Shown here: positions 55,693 through 63,532 of the stretch, piece after piece | How the letters are laid out: each line of letters starts with the position of its first letter | How positions within the stretch are numbered: the stretch's first letter is position 1 | Source of the DNA: Ensifer sp. IC3342 | GTDB taxonomy: Bacteria > Pseudomonadota > Alphaproteobacteria > Rhizobiales > Rhizobiaceae | NCBI RefSeq assembly: GCF_020193655.1 | Contig: NZ_JADYVE010000002.1 | Span: 62,001 to 126,000, forward strand | Reading direction: 5' to 3' | DNA: 64,000 nucleotides | Notes under the pieces: model-generated | The model's database searches: none | Seen by the model: only the letters and a program-made list of their open reading frames with translations | Told to the model about the DNA's origin: nothing | Program-made: the position numbers and the translations under genes

Positions 55693-56177
55693 GCCTCCCT
55701 TCCGCTCAACGGTTCGGCGCGCCAGTGATAGAGAATGTCCGGCAGCCCCTCCTCGTTTTCGCCACCCGTTCCACGCACCGGTACGAAGCCCTCCCGTTCG
55801 TAGAAGCGTTGGGCACTCGTATTCTGTTCAAAGGTCCAAAGCCTCAGGTCGCTTTTCGCCCGTTTCTTCGCTTCGCGAAGCAGCGCCGTTCCTATTCCGA
55901 CGCCTCGGTGGCGTTCGTCCAGATAGAGCGCACTCACAAAGCCATCTGCGGAAAGGGCAAGAAAGCCCGCGATTTCGCCCCGACAGTCGGCGACTATGAC
56001 AGGCCCGTTTGCAAAGACGCTTTCCCGATAATGCCGCACTACGTCGTCTGCCGGATGGACACGTGGCATCCACGCCGTAGCATCCAGCCAGCGATTGAAG
56101 ATGTCGGCGCACGCTTCCATGTCCGCCAAAGCCGCATCGCGACAGTGAGCCTGGGCAGCGCAAGCACTACTCATCAT
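55689..56177 (-). CDS. GNAT-family N-acetyltransferase inside an ABC operon
   Basis: This 162-residue protein has the acetyl-CoA-binding motif LDERHRGVGIGTALLREAKKRA and the C-terminal FYEREGFVPVRGTG. It transfers an acetyl group to an amine. Its start overlaps the ATPase gene by 11 bases and its stop overlaps the permease start, so it is translated as part of the transporter. Modification of the imported substrate is a reasonable inference. The specific acceptor is unknown. Confidence 0.85.
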   Translation of the reverse strand: MMSSACAAQAHCRDAALADMEACADIFNRWLDATAWMPRVHPADDVVRHYRESVFANGPVIVADCRGEIAGFLALSADGFVSALYLDERHRGVGIGTALLREAKKRAKSDLRLWTFEQNTSAQRFYEREGFVPVRGTGGENEEGLPDILYHWRAEPLSGREA

Positions 56178-56958
56178 AGCTGTGCCCCGCTCTCAAACCC
56201 TCACGGACGCGGTGGGCGATTTCCAGGAACTCGGGCGTCTCGCGAATACCAAGTGGCCGCTCCTGCGGGAGCGTGGATTCGATGATGTCGGTCACGCGGC
56301 CGGGGCGCGGGCTCATGACGACGATCTTGGTCGAGAGGTAGACCGCCTCCGGAATCGAATGGGTGACGAAACAGATCGTCTTGTTGGTGCGCGCCCAGAG
56401 TTTCAGAAGCTGCTCGTTCAGGTGGTCGCGGACGATCTCGTCGAGGGCACCGAACGGTTCGTCCATCAGCAGGAGATCGGCGTCGAAGGCGAGCGCGCGG
56501 GCGATCGAGGCGCGCTGCTGCATGCCGCCGGAAAGCTGCCAGGGATATTTCTTGCCGAAGCCCGAGAGGTTGACGAGTTCGAGCGTACGGTCGATCCGAG
56601 TCTTCTGCTCGTCTCTCGAATAGCCCATGATTTCGAGCGGCAGGGCGATGTTCTTTTCGATCGTGCGCCAGGGATAAAGCGCTGCCGCCTGGAAAACATA
56701 GCCGTAGGCGCGGTGCCGGCGAGCCTGTTCCGGCGTCATGCCGTTGACCGCGATGGCGCCCGAGGTCGGTTTCTCAAGGTCGGCGATGACCCGCAGGAAC
56801 GTCGTCTTGCCACATCCGGACGGACCGATGAAGGAGACGAAATCGCCCTTGGCCACATCGAGATTCACGCCCGTCAGTGCATTGACCGGCCCGTCGCTGG
56901 TCTGGAACGTGAGGCCGAGATCCCGAGCAGAGACCACGGAGGCTGAATTGGATGTCAT
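56167..56958 (-). CDS. ABC transporter ATP-binding protein, SsuB/TauB class
   Basis: The start chosen is the ATG at 56958 (MTSNSASVVSA), giving 263 residues, usual for the class. The frame extends to 57072, where its ATG would share bases with the divergent cupin start. Walker A GPSGCGKTTFLR, signature QLSGGMQQRASIARAL, Walker B LLLMDEPFGALDE and the H-loop VTHS are all present. It is the first gene of the importer operon. Confidence 0.9.
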   Translation of the reverse strand: MTSNSASVVSARDLGLTFQTSDGPVNALTGVNLDVAKGDFVSFIGPSGCGKTTFLRVIADLEKPTSGAIAVNGMTPEQARRHRAYGYVFQAAALYPWRTIEKNIALPLEIMGYSRDEQKTRIDRTLELVNLSGFGKKYPWQLSGGMQQRASIARALAFDADLLLMDEPFGALDEIVRDHLNEQLLKLWARTNKTICFVTHSIPEAVYLSTKIVVMSPRPGRVTDIIESTLPQERPLGIRETPEFLEIAHRVREGLRAGHSYDE

Positions 56959-57070
56959 GGGCGGATTCTCATTGTGGCTTGTCTGTGGCAGACTGCTATC
57001 CGAACCTGCAACATGCAATGCCGCCGATGTCGTCTGTTGCGGTTTTTTCAGCGAATTCTGGAGAGCGTTC

Positions 57071-57484
57071 ATGTCTCGATCATCCGATTCTGGCTGTCGC
57101 GTGGTTCGTCCGGGTGATGCCTATGCCGGCAAGCAGGGGCTTAACTATTTCGAGGGAATCGCTGCGGAAACGGTTGGCTCGAAGGGCATTTGCATGCACC
57201 TCCTGACCATGCCGCCTGGTGCGCGTGCCAAGGCGCATCTGCATGAAAGCCATGAGACCGCGATCTACGTACTTGCCGGCGAGGCCCACACGTGGTTCGG
57301 CGACCGGCTCGAAGAACATGTGATCGTCAAGGCCGGTGAGATGTTCTACATCCCGGCCGGCGTGCCGCACCTGCCCGCCAATCTTTCCGACAAGCCGTGC
57401 TCGGCGGTGATCGCCCGGACAGATCCGAACGAACAGGAAAGCGTCGTGCTTTTGCCCGAACTCGACGCCTTGGTGCCGGCCTAG
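57071..57484 (+). CDS. Cupin-domain protein
   Basis: This 137-residue protein has a single cupin fold with the metal-ligand motif KAHLHESHETAIYVLAGE and the second motif FYIPAGVPHLPAN. A metal-dependent enzyme or binding protein is likely. It starts divergently from the ABC ATPase gene, with 112 bases between the chosen starts. Its reaction is unknown. Relatives often sit next to pyrimidine or amino-acid degradation genes. Confidence 0.8.
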   Translation: MSRSSDSGCRVVRPGDAYAGKQGLNYFEGIAAETVGSKGICMHLLTMPPGARAKAHLHESHETAIYVLAGEAHTWFGDRLEEHVIVKAGEMFYIPAGVPHLPANLSDKPCSAVIARTDPNEQESVVLLPELDALVPA

Positions 57485-57542
57485 CGCTCCGAAAAACGAC
57501 CTTGCCCGAGAAGTGTATGACGGATGCGGCATATGGCGTGCG

Positions 57543-58997
57543 TCAAACCCCGCTTGCCGGAATGCCGGTGCGCTGCACGGCGCGCGGTGCCGTCACTTCC
57601 TTCCATGTGGTCAGAGCCGTGCTGACGGCGGGGAAGGGATCGCGCTTGACAAATTCCCCGTGACCTTCCTGCGTCTTCACCGTGCCTTCCTCGATAGAAA
57701 CGACGCCGCGGCTGAGCGTGAAGCGAGGCAGCCCCGTCACGGTCTTGCCCTCGAAGACGTTGTAGTCGATCGACGATTGTTGGGTCTGGGACGAGATCGT
57801 CTTCGAGCGCTTCGGATCCCAGACGACAAGATCGGCATCGGCGCCGACCAGGATCGCGCCCTTCTTCGGATAGATGTTGAGGATCTTGGCGATGTTGGTC
57901 GAGGTCACCGCGACGAATTCGTTCATGGTGATGCGACCGGTCGCGACGCCGTGGGTCCACAGCATCGGCATCCGGTCTTCGAGGCCCCCAGTGCCGTTCG
58001 GAATCTTGGTGAAATCGCCGACGCCGAAGCGTTTCTGCGCCGTCGTGAAGGCGCAATGGTCTGTCGCGACCACCTGCAGGGAGCCTGAGGCCAGCCCGGC
58101 CCAGAGGCTGTCCTGATGCTGTTTGTTGCGGAAGGGCGGGGACATCACGCGGCGGGCGGCGTGGTCCCAATCCTTGTTGAAATATTCGCTTTCATCGAGC
58201 GTCAGGTGCTGGATCAACGGCTCGCCAAAGACGCGCATTCCCTTGGCGCGGGCACGGCGGATCGCCTCATGGGCCTGCTCGCAGGAGGTGTGGACGATAT
58301 AGACCGGGCAGCCGGCCATGTCGGCGATCATGATCGCACGGTTGGTCGCCTCGCCTTCGACCTCGGCCGGCCGCGAATAGGCGTGAGCCTCGGGGCCGTT
58401 GTTGCCCTCGGCGAGCAGCTTCGCCTGCAACTGAGCGACGACGTCGCCGTTTTCGGCGTGTACGAGCGGCAGGGCACCAAGCCCGGCGCAGCGCTGGAAC
58501 GAGGAAAACATCTCGTCGTCATCCACCATCAGCGCGCCCTTATAGGCCATGAAGTGCTTGAAGGTATTGATACCCTTGTCCTTGACGATCGTCTCCATCT
58601 CGTTGAACACCTGCTCGCCCCACCAGGTGATCGCCATGTGGAAGGAATAGTCGCAATTGGCGCGTGTCGACTTGTTGTCCCACATGGTGAGCGCTTCCAA
58701 GAGCGACTGGCCGGGCGAGGGGAGGGCGAAATCGACGACCATGGTCGTGCCGCCGGCAAGCGCCGCACGTGTGCCGCTTTCGAAATCGTCCGAGGAATAG
58801 GTGCCCATGAAGGGCATTTCGAGGTGGGTGTGCGGGTCGATGCCGCCGGGCATAACATAGCAGCCGGTCGCGTCCAGCGTCTCGCTGCCCGAAAGGTTCG
58901 GACCGATCTCGACGATCTTACCGCCCTCGACCTTGACATCGGCCTTGTAGGTGAGGTCGGCCGTGACGATGGTTCCACCCTTGATCACAGTGCTCAT
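57543..58997 (-). CDS. hydA: Dihydropyrimidinase / D-hydantoinase
   Basis: This 484-residue amidohydrolase has His57 and His59 in DPHTHLEMPF, the carboxylated Lys153 in MAYKGALM, and a late Asp in GADADLVVWD. It opens dihydrouracil or hydantoin rings to N-carbamoyl amino acids in the cytoplasm. Its ATG overlaps the stop of the CdiI-like gene (ATGA), with AGAGGAAG within that gene's end as ribosome site. With hyuC it completes the last two steps of reductive pyrimidine breakdown. Confidence 0.92.
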   Translation of the reverse strand: MSTVIKGGTIVTADLTYKADVKVEGGKIVEIGPNLSGSETLDATGCYVMPGGIDPHTHLEMPFMGTYSSDDFESGTRAALAGGTTMVVDFALPSPGQSLLEALTMWDNKSTRANCDYSFHMAITWWGEQVFNEMETIVKDKGINTFKHFMAYKGALMVDDDEMFSSFQRCAGLGALPLVHAENGDVVAQLQAKLLAEGNNGPEAHAYSRPAEVEGEATNRAIMIADMAGCPVYIVHTSCEQAHEAIRRARAKGMRVFGEPLIQHLTLDESEYFNKDWDHAARRVMSPPFRNKQHQDSLWAGLASGSLQVVATDHCAFTTAQKRFGVGDFTKIPNGTGGLEDRMPMLWTHGVATGRITMNEFVAVTSTNIAKILNIYPKKGAILVGADADLVVWDPKRSKTISSQTQQSSIDYNVFEGKTVTGLPRFTLSRGVVSIEEGTVKTQEGHGEFVKRDPFPAVSTALTTWKEVTAPRAVQRTGIPASGV

Positions 58998-59431
58998 TTT
59001 GGCTTCCTCTTAGTGGCTTTCTTAGTCGAATCCATGCCGACCGAAACGATCTCAAGCGCAAAGAATGATTTCACCTGCTCGTGCAACTTCTGGTCAAACA
59101 CCCGCACTGTTTGGAAAAACTCTTTTAGCCTCGCATATTGGTCTGGATGCTTCGTCCAGAATACCGCCTCAATTTTGAGGCAGGCCTGCAATAAATCCCC
59201 ATCATAATAAGAAGCATTTTGCATGGGGTTGGCGCGTATGGCGCCTATAGCCAGCGGAACAGTGTATTCCAGTGCAATTTGTTGACCGATAAGCTGGCGT
59301 AAATCTGCAGGGTCCAAATTTTGAATCGGTTTTTGCAGCGCTTTATTGATGCGCTCGATCATACCCGTGGCAAACGGCCCTGTTTCATCGGGCCAAGCCA
59401 TGTGCCAGTTGATGCTCCGATCGGGGCGCAT
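58994..59431 (-). CDS. CdiI-like contact-dependent-inhibition immunity protein within the hyu operon
   Basis: This 145-residue protein (ATG at 59431) has the pattern of a CDI-system immunity family: LDPADLRQLIGQQIALEYTV, then PLAIGAIRANPM, YYDGDLLQACL and FWTKHPDQYARLKEFF. An in-frame GTG at 59446 overlaps the hyuC stop (GTGA) and may be the real start. The stop overlaps the hydA ATG. Composition is AT-richer than the flanking genes, a sign of acquisition. No cognate toxin (CdiA) or transporter (CdiB) gene is in the window. It would act in the cytoplasm by binding a toxin. The C terminus ends in a basic repeat, TKKATKRKPK. Confidence 0.68.
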   Translation of the reverse strand: MRPDRSINWHMAWPDETGPFATGMIERINKALQKPIQNLDPADLRQLIGQQIALEYTVPLAIGAIRANPMQNASYYDGDLLQACLKIEAVFWTKHPDQYARLKEFFQTVRVFDQKLHEQVKSFFALEIVSVGMDSTKKATKRKPK

Positions 59432-59442
59432 GGCACTATCGA

Positions 59443-60693
59443 TCACTCCGCGATCCCCGCTGTCTCGATCACCGCATGAAGCAATATGTCCGCCCCCGCG
59501 GAGGCCCACTCCTTGGAGATGTCTTCCGCCTCGTTGTGGCTGAGGCCGCCGACGCAGGGGCACATGATCATCGTGGTCGGGGCGACCTTCGCTGCCCAGC
59601 AGGCATCGTGGCCGGCACCCGAGATCAGATTCATGTGGCTGTAGCCGAGCTTCTCCGCGGCGCCGCGCACTGTTGCGACCAGTTTGGGGTCGAAGGTCAC
59701 GGGATCGAAATGGCCGACCGCCTCGATCGAACAGCCGACGCCCAATGCCTCGGCGATCTTCGGCGCTTCGGCCTCGATCCGCGCGCGCATGCCGTCGAGC
59801 TTGGCCTGGTCGGGCGAGCGGATGTCTATGGTGAAGACGACTTTGCCCGGTAGCACATTGCGCGAATTGGGAGAAAAGAACACCTGACCGACGCCGCCGA
59901 CCGCGCCCGGCTGGTTTTCCATGGCAACGTTCTGGACCATTTCGAAGATCCGTGCCATGGCGAGGCCGGCATTGAGGCGCATGTTCATCGGCGTCGAGCC
60001 GGTGTGGGCCTCCCGGCCAGTGAGGGTGACTTCCAGCCACCACAGGCCCTGACAGTGCGTGACGACGCCGATCTGCTTGTTCTCGGCCTCAAGGATCGGG
60101 CCTTGTTCGATGTGATATTCGAAATAGGCGTGCATCTTGCGCGCGCCAACTTCCTCGTCGCCGAGCCAGCCGATGCGCTTCAGTTCGTCGCCGAAAGTCT
60201 TGCCTTCGGGATCCTTGCGGGCATAGGCGTAGTCAAGCGTCAGAGCACCGGCAAAGACGCCCGAGGCGATCATTGCAGGGGCAAAGCGCGCACCCTCTTC
60301 ATTGGTCCAGTTCGTCACCACGACCGGGTGCTTGGTGCGGATGCCGAGATCGTTCATCGTGCGGACGACCTCGAGCCCGCTCAGGACACCGAGCACGCCG
60401 TCGAACTTGCCGCCGGTCGGCTGCGTGTCGAGATGGGAGCCGATATGTACGGGCAGAGCGTCCGGATCGGTGCCGGGGCGGGTGAAAAACATGGTGCCCA
60501 TCTTGTCGACACCCATGGTAAGCCCGGCCGCCTCGCACCAGGACTGGAAAAGCCGACGAGCCTCGCCGTCTTCGTCCGTCAATGTCTGGCGATTGTTGCC
60601 GCCGGCGACACCGGGGCCGATCTTTGCCATATCCATCAACGAAGCCCACAGGCGGTCAGCGTTGACGCGCATGTTCTCGCCAGGTGCTGCCAT
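59443..60693 (-). CDS. hyuC: M20-family amidohydrolase (N-carbamoyl-beta-alanine / N-carbamoyl amino acid hydrolase)
   Basis: The start chosen is the ATG at 60693 (MAAPGENMRVNADRLW), with GAGGAG upstream. The frame is open to 60864 without family similarity. The 416-residue protein has the metal site HIGSHLDTQPTGGKFDG, NEEGARF, EYHIEQGPILE and GAGHDACW. It splits N-carbamoyl amino acids (or allantoate) to the amino acid, CO2 and ammonia. It is the first gene of the operon divergent from rutR. Confidence 0.9.
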   Translation of the reverse strand: MAAPGENMRVNADRLWASLMDMAKIGPGVAGGNNRQTLTDEDGEARRLFQSWCEAAGLTMGVDKMGTMFFTRPGTDPDALPVHIGSHLDTQPTGGKFDGVLGVLSGLEVVRTMNDLGIRTKHPVVVTNWTNEEGARFAPAMIASGVFAGALTLDYAYARKDPEGKTFGDELKRIGWLGDEEVGARKMHAYFEYHIEQGPILEAENKQIGVVTHCQGLWWLEVTLTGREAHTGSTPMNMRLNAGLAMARIFEMVQNVAMENQPGAVGGVGQVFFSPNSRNVLPGKVVFTIDIRSPDQAKLDGMRARIEAEAPKIAEALGVGCSIEAVGHFDPVTFDPKLVATVRGAAEKLGYSHMNLISGAGHDACWAAKVAPTTMIMCPCVGGLSHNEAEDISKEWASAGADILLHAVIETAGIAE

Positions 60694-60821
60694 GGCGTTC
60701 TCCTCATTTTTCGGTTTGCCCCTTGCGGCGCAGCCCTCATGTTCCCGCCGGTCAAATCCAGGCTTTGTTTTTTGGTGCCTTTCGATCAGCCGTTGCCTTT
60801 GTGAACAAACTGGCTGATAAT

Positions 60822-60837
60822 TTGACCGGTTGGTAAA
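60822..60837. promoter_or_regulatory. RutR-box-like operator between hyuC and rutR
   Basis: TTGACCGGTTGGTAAA matches the RutR consensus TTGACCANNTGGTCAA at 12 of the 14 fixed positions. It lies 129 bases before the hyuC start and 160 before the rutR start, directly beside the gene of a RutR-type protein. Confidence 0.6.
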
Positions 60838-60921
60838 CATTACAACTTCCGTGGCGGCACTCAAGCCGGAAAAACAAAAAATCGGAGTTGTTGCCCAAAA
60901 AGATGGCGCGTCCGAATTTTG

Positions 60922-60965
60922 GGCAATTCAAGGTGCTGCAACGATTTTGTGCGTCTGCGCGCGAG
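60922..60965 (-). repeat. RIME-like intergenic repeat (truncated copy) in the rutR leader
   Basis: GGCAATTCAAGGTGCTGCAA and TTTTGTGCGTCTGCGCGCG match the core of the copies at 1265 and 16289 in the same orientation. Only the central part is kept. Confidence 0.55.
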
Positions 60966-60996
60966 TATCGTTGTGCGCAAGCAACGGGCAGGGGGC

Positions 60997-61671
60997 ATGA
61001 TGGTACTTCCAAGAGCGGCCAAGACCCAGCGGCGTACACGCATCCAGGAGGAGAAGGAGGAGCAGATCCTCGAGGCGGCGCTGGAGGTCTTTTCGGCAAA
61101 TGGCTTTCGCGGTTCAACCATCGATCAGATCGCCGAAGTGGCGGGCATGTCGAAGCCCAATCTGCTCTATTATTTCCGCACCAAGGAGGCGATGCATCGG
61201 GCGCTGATCGACCGCGTGCTCGACACCTGGCTCGATCCGCTCCGCGAGTTCAATGCCGAGGGAAACCCGGTCGCCGAAATCCGCAGCTACATCCGGCGAA
61301 AGCTGGAGATGGCGCGCGATTTCCCGCGCGAGAGCCGGTTGTTCGCCAATGAGGTGCTGCAGGGCGCGCCTCACATCGAGGACGAACTGAAAGGCCCGCT
61401 GAAAGAACTCGTCGACGAGAAGGCCGAGGTCATTCGCACATGGGCAAAGGCCGGCAAGATCGCCAAATGCGATCCCTATCACCTGATCTTCGCAATCTGG
61501 TCGACGACGCAGCACTATGCCGACTTCGATGTGCAGGTCCGTGCCGTGCTCGGCCAGGAGAACGCTGGCGACGGGCGCTTCGAGGATGCCGCACGCTTCC
61601 TCGAGCGACTGTTCGTCGACGGCCTGCAGGTCCGCGAACAGCCGTCGTCGGACTACACTGGGGAGATATAA
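60997..61671 (+). CDS. rutR: TetR-family regulator RutR
   Basis: The start chosen is the ATG at 60997 (an ATG follows at once), giving 224 residues after a GGGGG ribosome site. The HTH is in STIDQIAEVAGMSKPNLLYYFRTKEAM. The ligand domain keeps RutR text such as LEMARDFPRESRLFANEVLQGAP and IFAIWSTTQHYADF, including the Trp and Asp/Tyr that hold uracil in the known protein. RutR represses pyrimidine-degradation genes until uracil or thymine binds. Divergence from hyuC and the nearby box support this. Confidence 0.88.
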   Translation: MMVLPRAAKTQRRTRIQEEKEEQILEAALEVFSANGFRGSTIDQIAEVAGMSKPNLLYYFRTKEAMHRALIDRVLDTWLDPLREFNAEGNPVAEIRSYIRRKLEMARDFPRESRLFANEVLQGAPHIEDELKGPLKELVDEKAEVIRTWAKAGKIAKCDPYHLIFAIWSTTQHYADFDVQVRAVLGQENAGDGRFEDAARFLERLFVDGLQVREQPSSDYTGEI

Positions 61672-61699
61672 GTCCGCTCGATCGAACCCTTAGGGGCGA

Positions 61700-63373
61700 T
61701 CAACTCGGTGCCGGCAGCACCTCGGAAAGTTGCGTGGTGCTGCCGAGGATCCAGGTCTCAAGCGTTGCCTGCCTGCCGCGCAGGCCAATATCGAGGCGCA
61801 TGTTGCCTTCGAGGTTGAGGCCGGCGCGACGGACGAGTTCGACCGAAACTGCGAGCTCGGCATCATGCTCTTTCGCCAGGCCTTCGAGCCGGCTAGCGGT
61901 GTTGATCGTATCGCCGACCGCCGTCAGCGAGGTCGCCCGGCCATAGCCCATCTCGCCGATGATCGCCGGGCCAGCGTGCAGGCCGATCGCCAGTCTCAGC
62001 GGTTGTTCAAGTTCGCCGTTGAATGTCTGATTGAGAGCCTGGATTCCCTTGGACAAACGGACTGCGGCTGCCAGTGACTGAAGGCATGCTTCCTGGAACG
62101 GGGTCTTCAGCCCGAAGATCGCAAGCGCACCGTCGCCGATGAACTTGTCGATCACGCCGCCCGAGCTTTCGACGGCTTCGCCGACCATCTCGAAGTAGCG
62201 GTTGAGCAGAAACACTGTATCGAAAGGCAGCTTGTGTTCGGCGATGCGAGTGAAATCACGCAGATCGCAAAAGAGCACGGCGATCCGGCGCTCGCGGCCC
62301 TCGCCGTCCTGCTGGGCGAGTTGCTTCTTTATCCCCAGGCTGTCGGTGTCGAGAATGGGGACGACGGTGACGCTGTGGACCGGCCGGAACTGGCAGGCGA
62401 GCCGCACATTGTCTGGTGCGCCGATCCGGGTCAACGTCGCCCGTTCCGCGGCCTCCGCCGCCGGTTGGCCCTCGAGGCCCTGGATCACGCGGACCCGGCA
62501 CGTCGAGCAGCGGCCACGTCCGCCGCAAACGGAGACGTGGGGAATACCCGCGGCACGGCTTGCCTCCAGCACGCTGAAACCAAGGCTGACCGCCGCGACA
62601 CGACCGTCGGGATAACGGACGCGGATGCGTCCGCGCGTCGGCAGCGCGCGAAGGGCGAAAGTGCCGGCGATCAGGCCACCGAAGCCGGCGTAGAGCGCCA
62701 GGCGGATGTTTTCCATGAGCGCCGCATCGACCCGGGGCTTCTGACTGACGTAAGCCGTGTCTCCATAGCCGCCATGTTCCGTGTAGACGCGCTCAAGCGA
62801 CCGCGCCCCATTGACGAAACCGAGCAGCGCGAAGATCGGGACAAGCAGCGCGACCGTGTAGAGCAGGATCTCGTAACGCGGAAACCAAGCTCGACCGCGC
62901 ATCCAGAACCAGGCGCCGAGACATCCATGACCCCAGGCGAGGAGAAGCGCCGCCGTTTGCCGGGTGGTATTGATGGAACTCGACCAAAGCGTTCGGAGGA
63001 TTTCGGGATAAGTCGCTTCAATCCCGGAGAAGATCGGTTCCACCCGGGCGGCGACCACATGCGCCATCAGCACAAATGGCAAGCTTAGGCCGAAGGCGAT
63101 TTTGAACGCCTCGCGGGCCGGCATTCTGAACGTCTGCCGCCGGTAGAGGCTGTCGAGCGCCGTCAAGAAATGCAGGAGCAATGCGCCGTAGAGCAGGATT
63201 GTCCCGGGTACGCTGTGCCAAAGGAGATTGAACGCCCGCCTGCCGGCTTCCATGGCGTCGATAGAGATCAGGCCGAGGGAATGATTGAAGAAATGGCAGA
63301 GGATGAACGTGCCGAGCACCGCCCCCGAGACCAGATGTGCCTTCTTGCGTGCGCTGGTGGAAAAGATCGTCAA
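61700..63373 (-). CDS. cyaC: Membrane-anchored adenylate cyclase with 2Fe-2S ferredoxin domain (CyaC-like)
   Basis: This 557-residue protein has three parts. Residues 1-245 hold six membrane spans with several histidines in or near helices (H27, H31, H53, H68, H105, H149), resembling a diheme cytochrome b anchor. Residues 246-340 are a plant-type ferredoxin domain with C283, C289, C292 and C327 (CGGRGRCSTC and LACQF). Residues 360-545 are a class III cyclase with metal Asp370 (FCDLRDFT) and Asp414 (GDGALA), and Lys410 with Asp488-Thr489 (AVGDTINTASRLE) selecting ATP. It would make cAMP in response to quinone or redox state. The symbol follows the diheme-anchored CyaC described from Sinorhizobium meliloti, and identity is likely but not certain. 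Confidence 0.87.
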   Translation of the reverse strand: MTIFSTSARKKAHLVSGAVLGTFILCHFFNHSLGLISIDAMEAGRRAFNLLWHSVPGTILLYGALLLHFLTALDSLYRRQTFRMPAREAFKIAFGLSLPFVLMAHVVAARVEPIFSGIEATYPEILRTLWSSSINTTRQTAALLLAWGHGCLGAWFWMRGRAWFPRYEILLYTVALLVPIFALLGFVNGARSLERVYTEHGGYGDTAYVSQKPRVDAALMENIRLALYAGFGGLIAGTFALRALPTRGRIRVRYPDGRVAAVSLGFSVLEASRAAGIPHVSVCGGRGRCSTCRVRVIQGLEGQPAAEAAERATLTRIGAPDNVRLACQFRPVHSVTVVPILDTDSLGIKKQLAQQDGEGRERRIAVLFCDLRDFTRIAEHKLPFDTVFLLNRYFEMVGEAVESSGGVIDKFIGDGALAIFGLKTPFQEACLQSLAAAVRLSKGIQALNQTFNGELEQPLRLAIGLHAGPAIIGEMGYGRATSLTAVGDTINTASRLEGLAKEHDAELAVSVELVRRAGLNLEGNMRLDIGLRGRQATLETWILGSTTQLSEVLPAPS

Positions 63374-63532
63374 GCACTCTGCCCGGTATTTGCCGGTTCT
63401 GGCCGGCCATTGCTGATGCCGTTCTTATTAACCAGATCGCGGATACCGACAACTTACGTTTTCGACACAAACTGTTTCGATTTAGTGACTTGAGTCCCGT
63501 GGGCGGCGGCCTTACGCGACCGTTCCCCGATG

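Noticed and set aside
59447-60043. Long form of the CdiI-like frame reaching into hyuC
   Set aside because: The extra codons are a frame-shifted reading of hyuC. Family similarity begins only after the hyuC stop.
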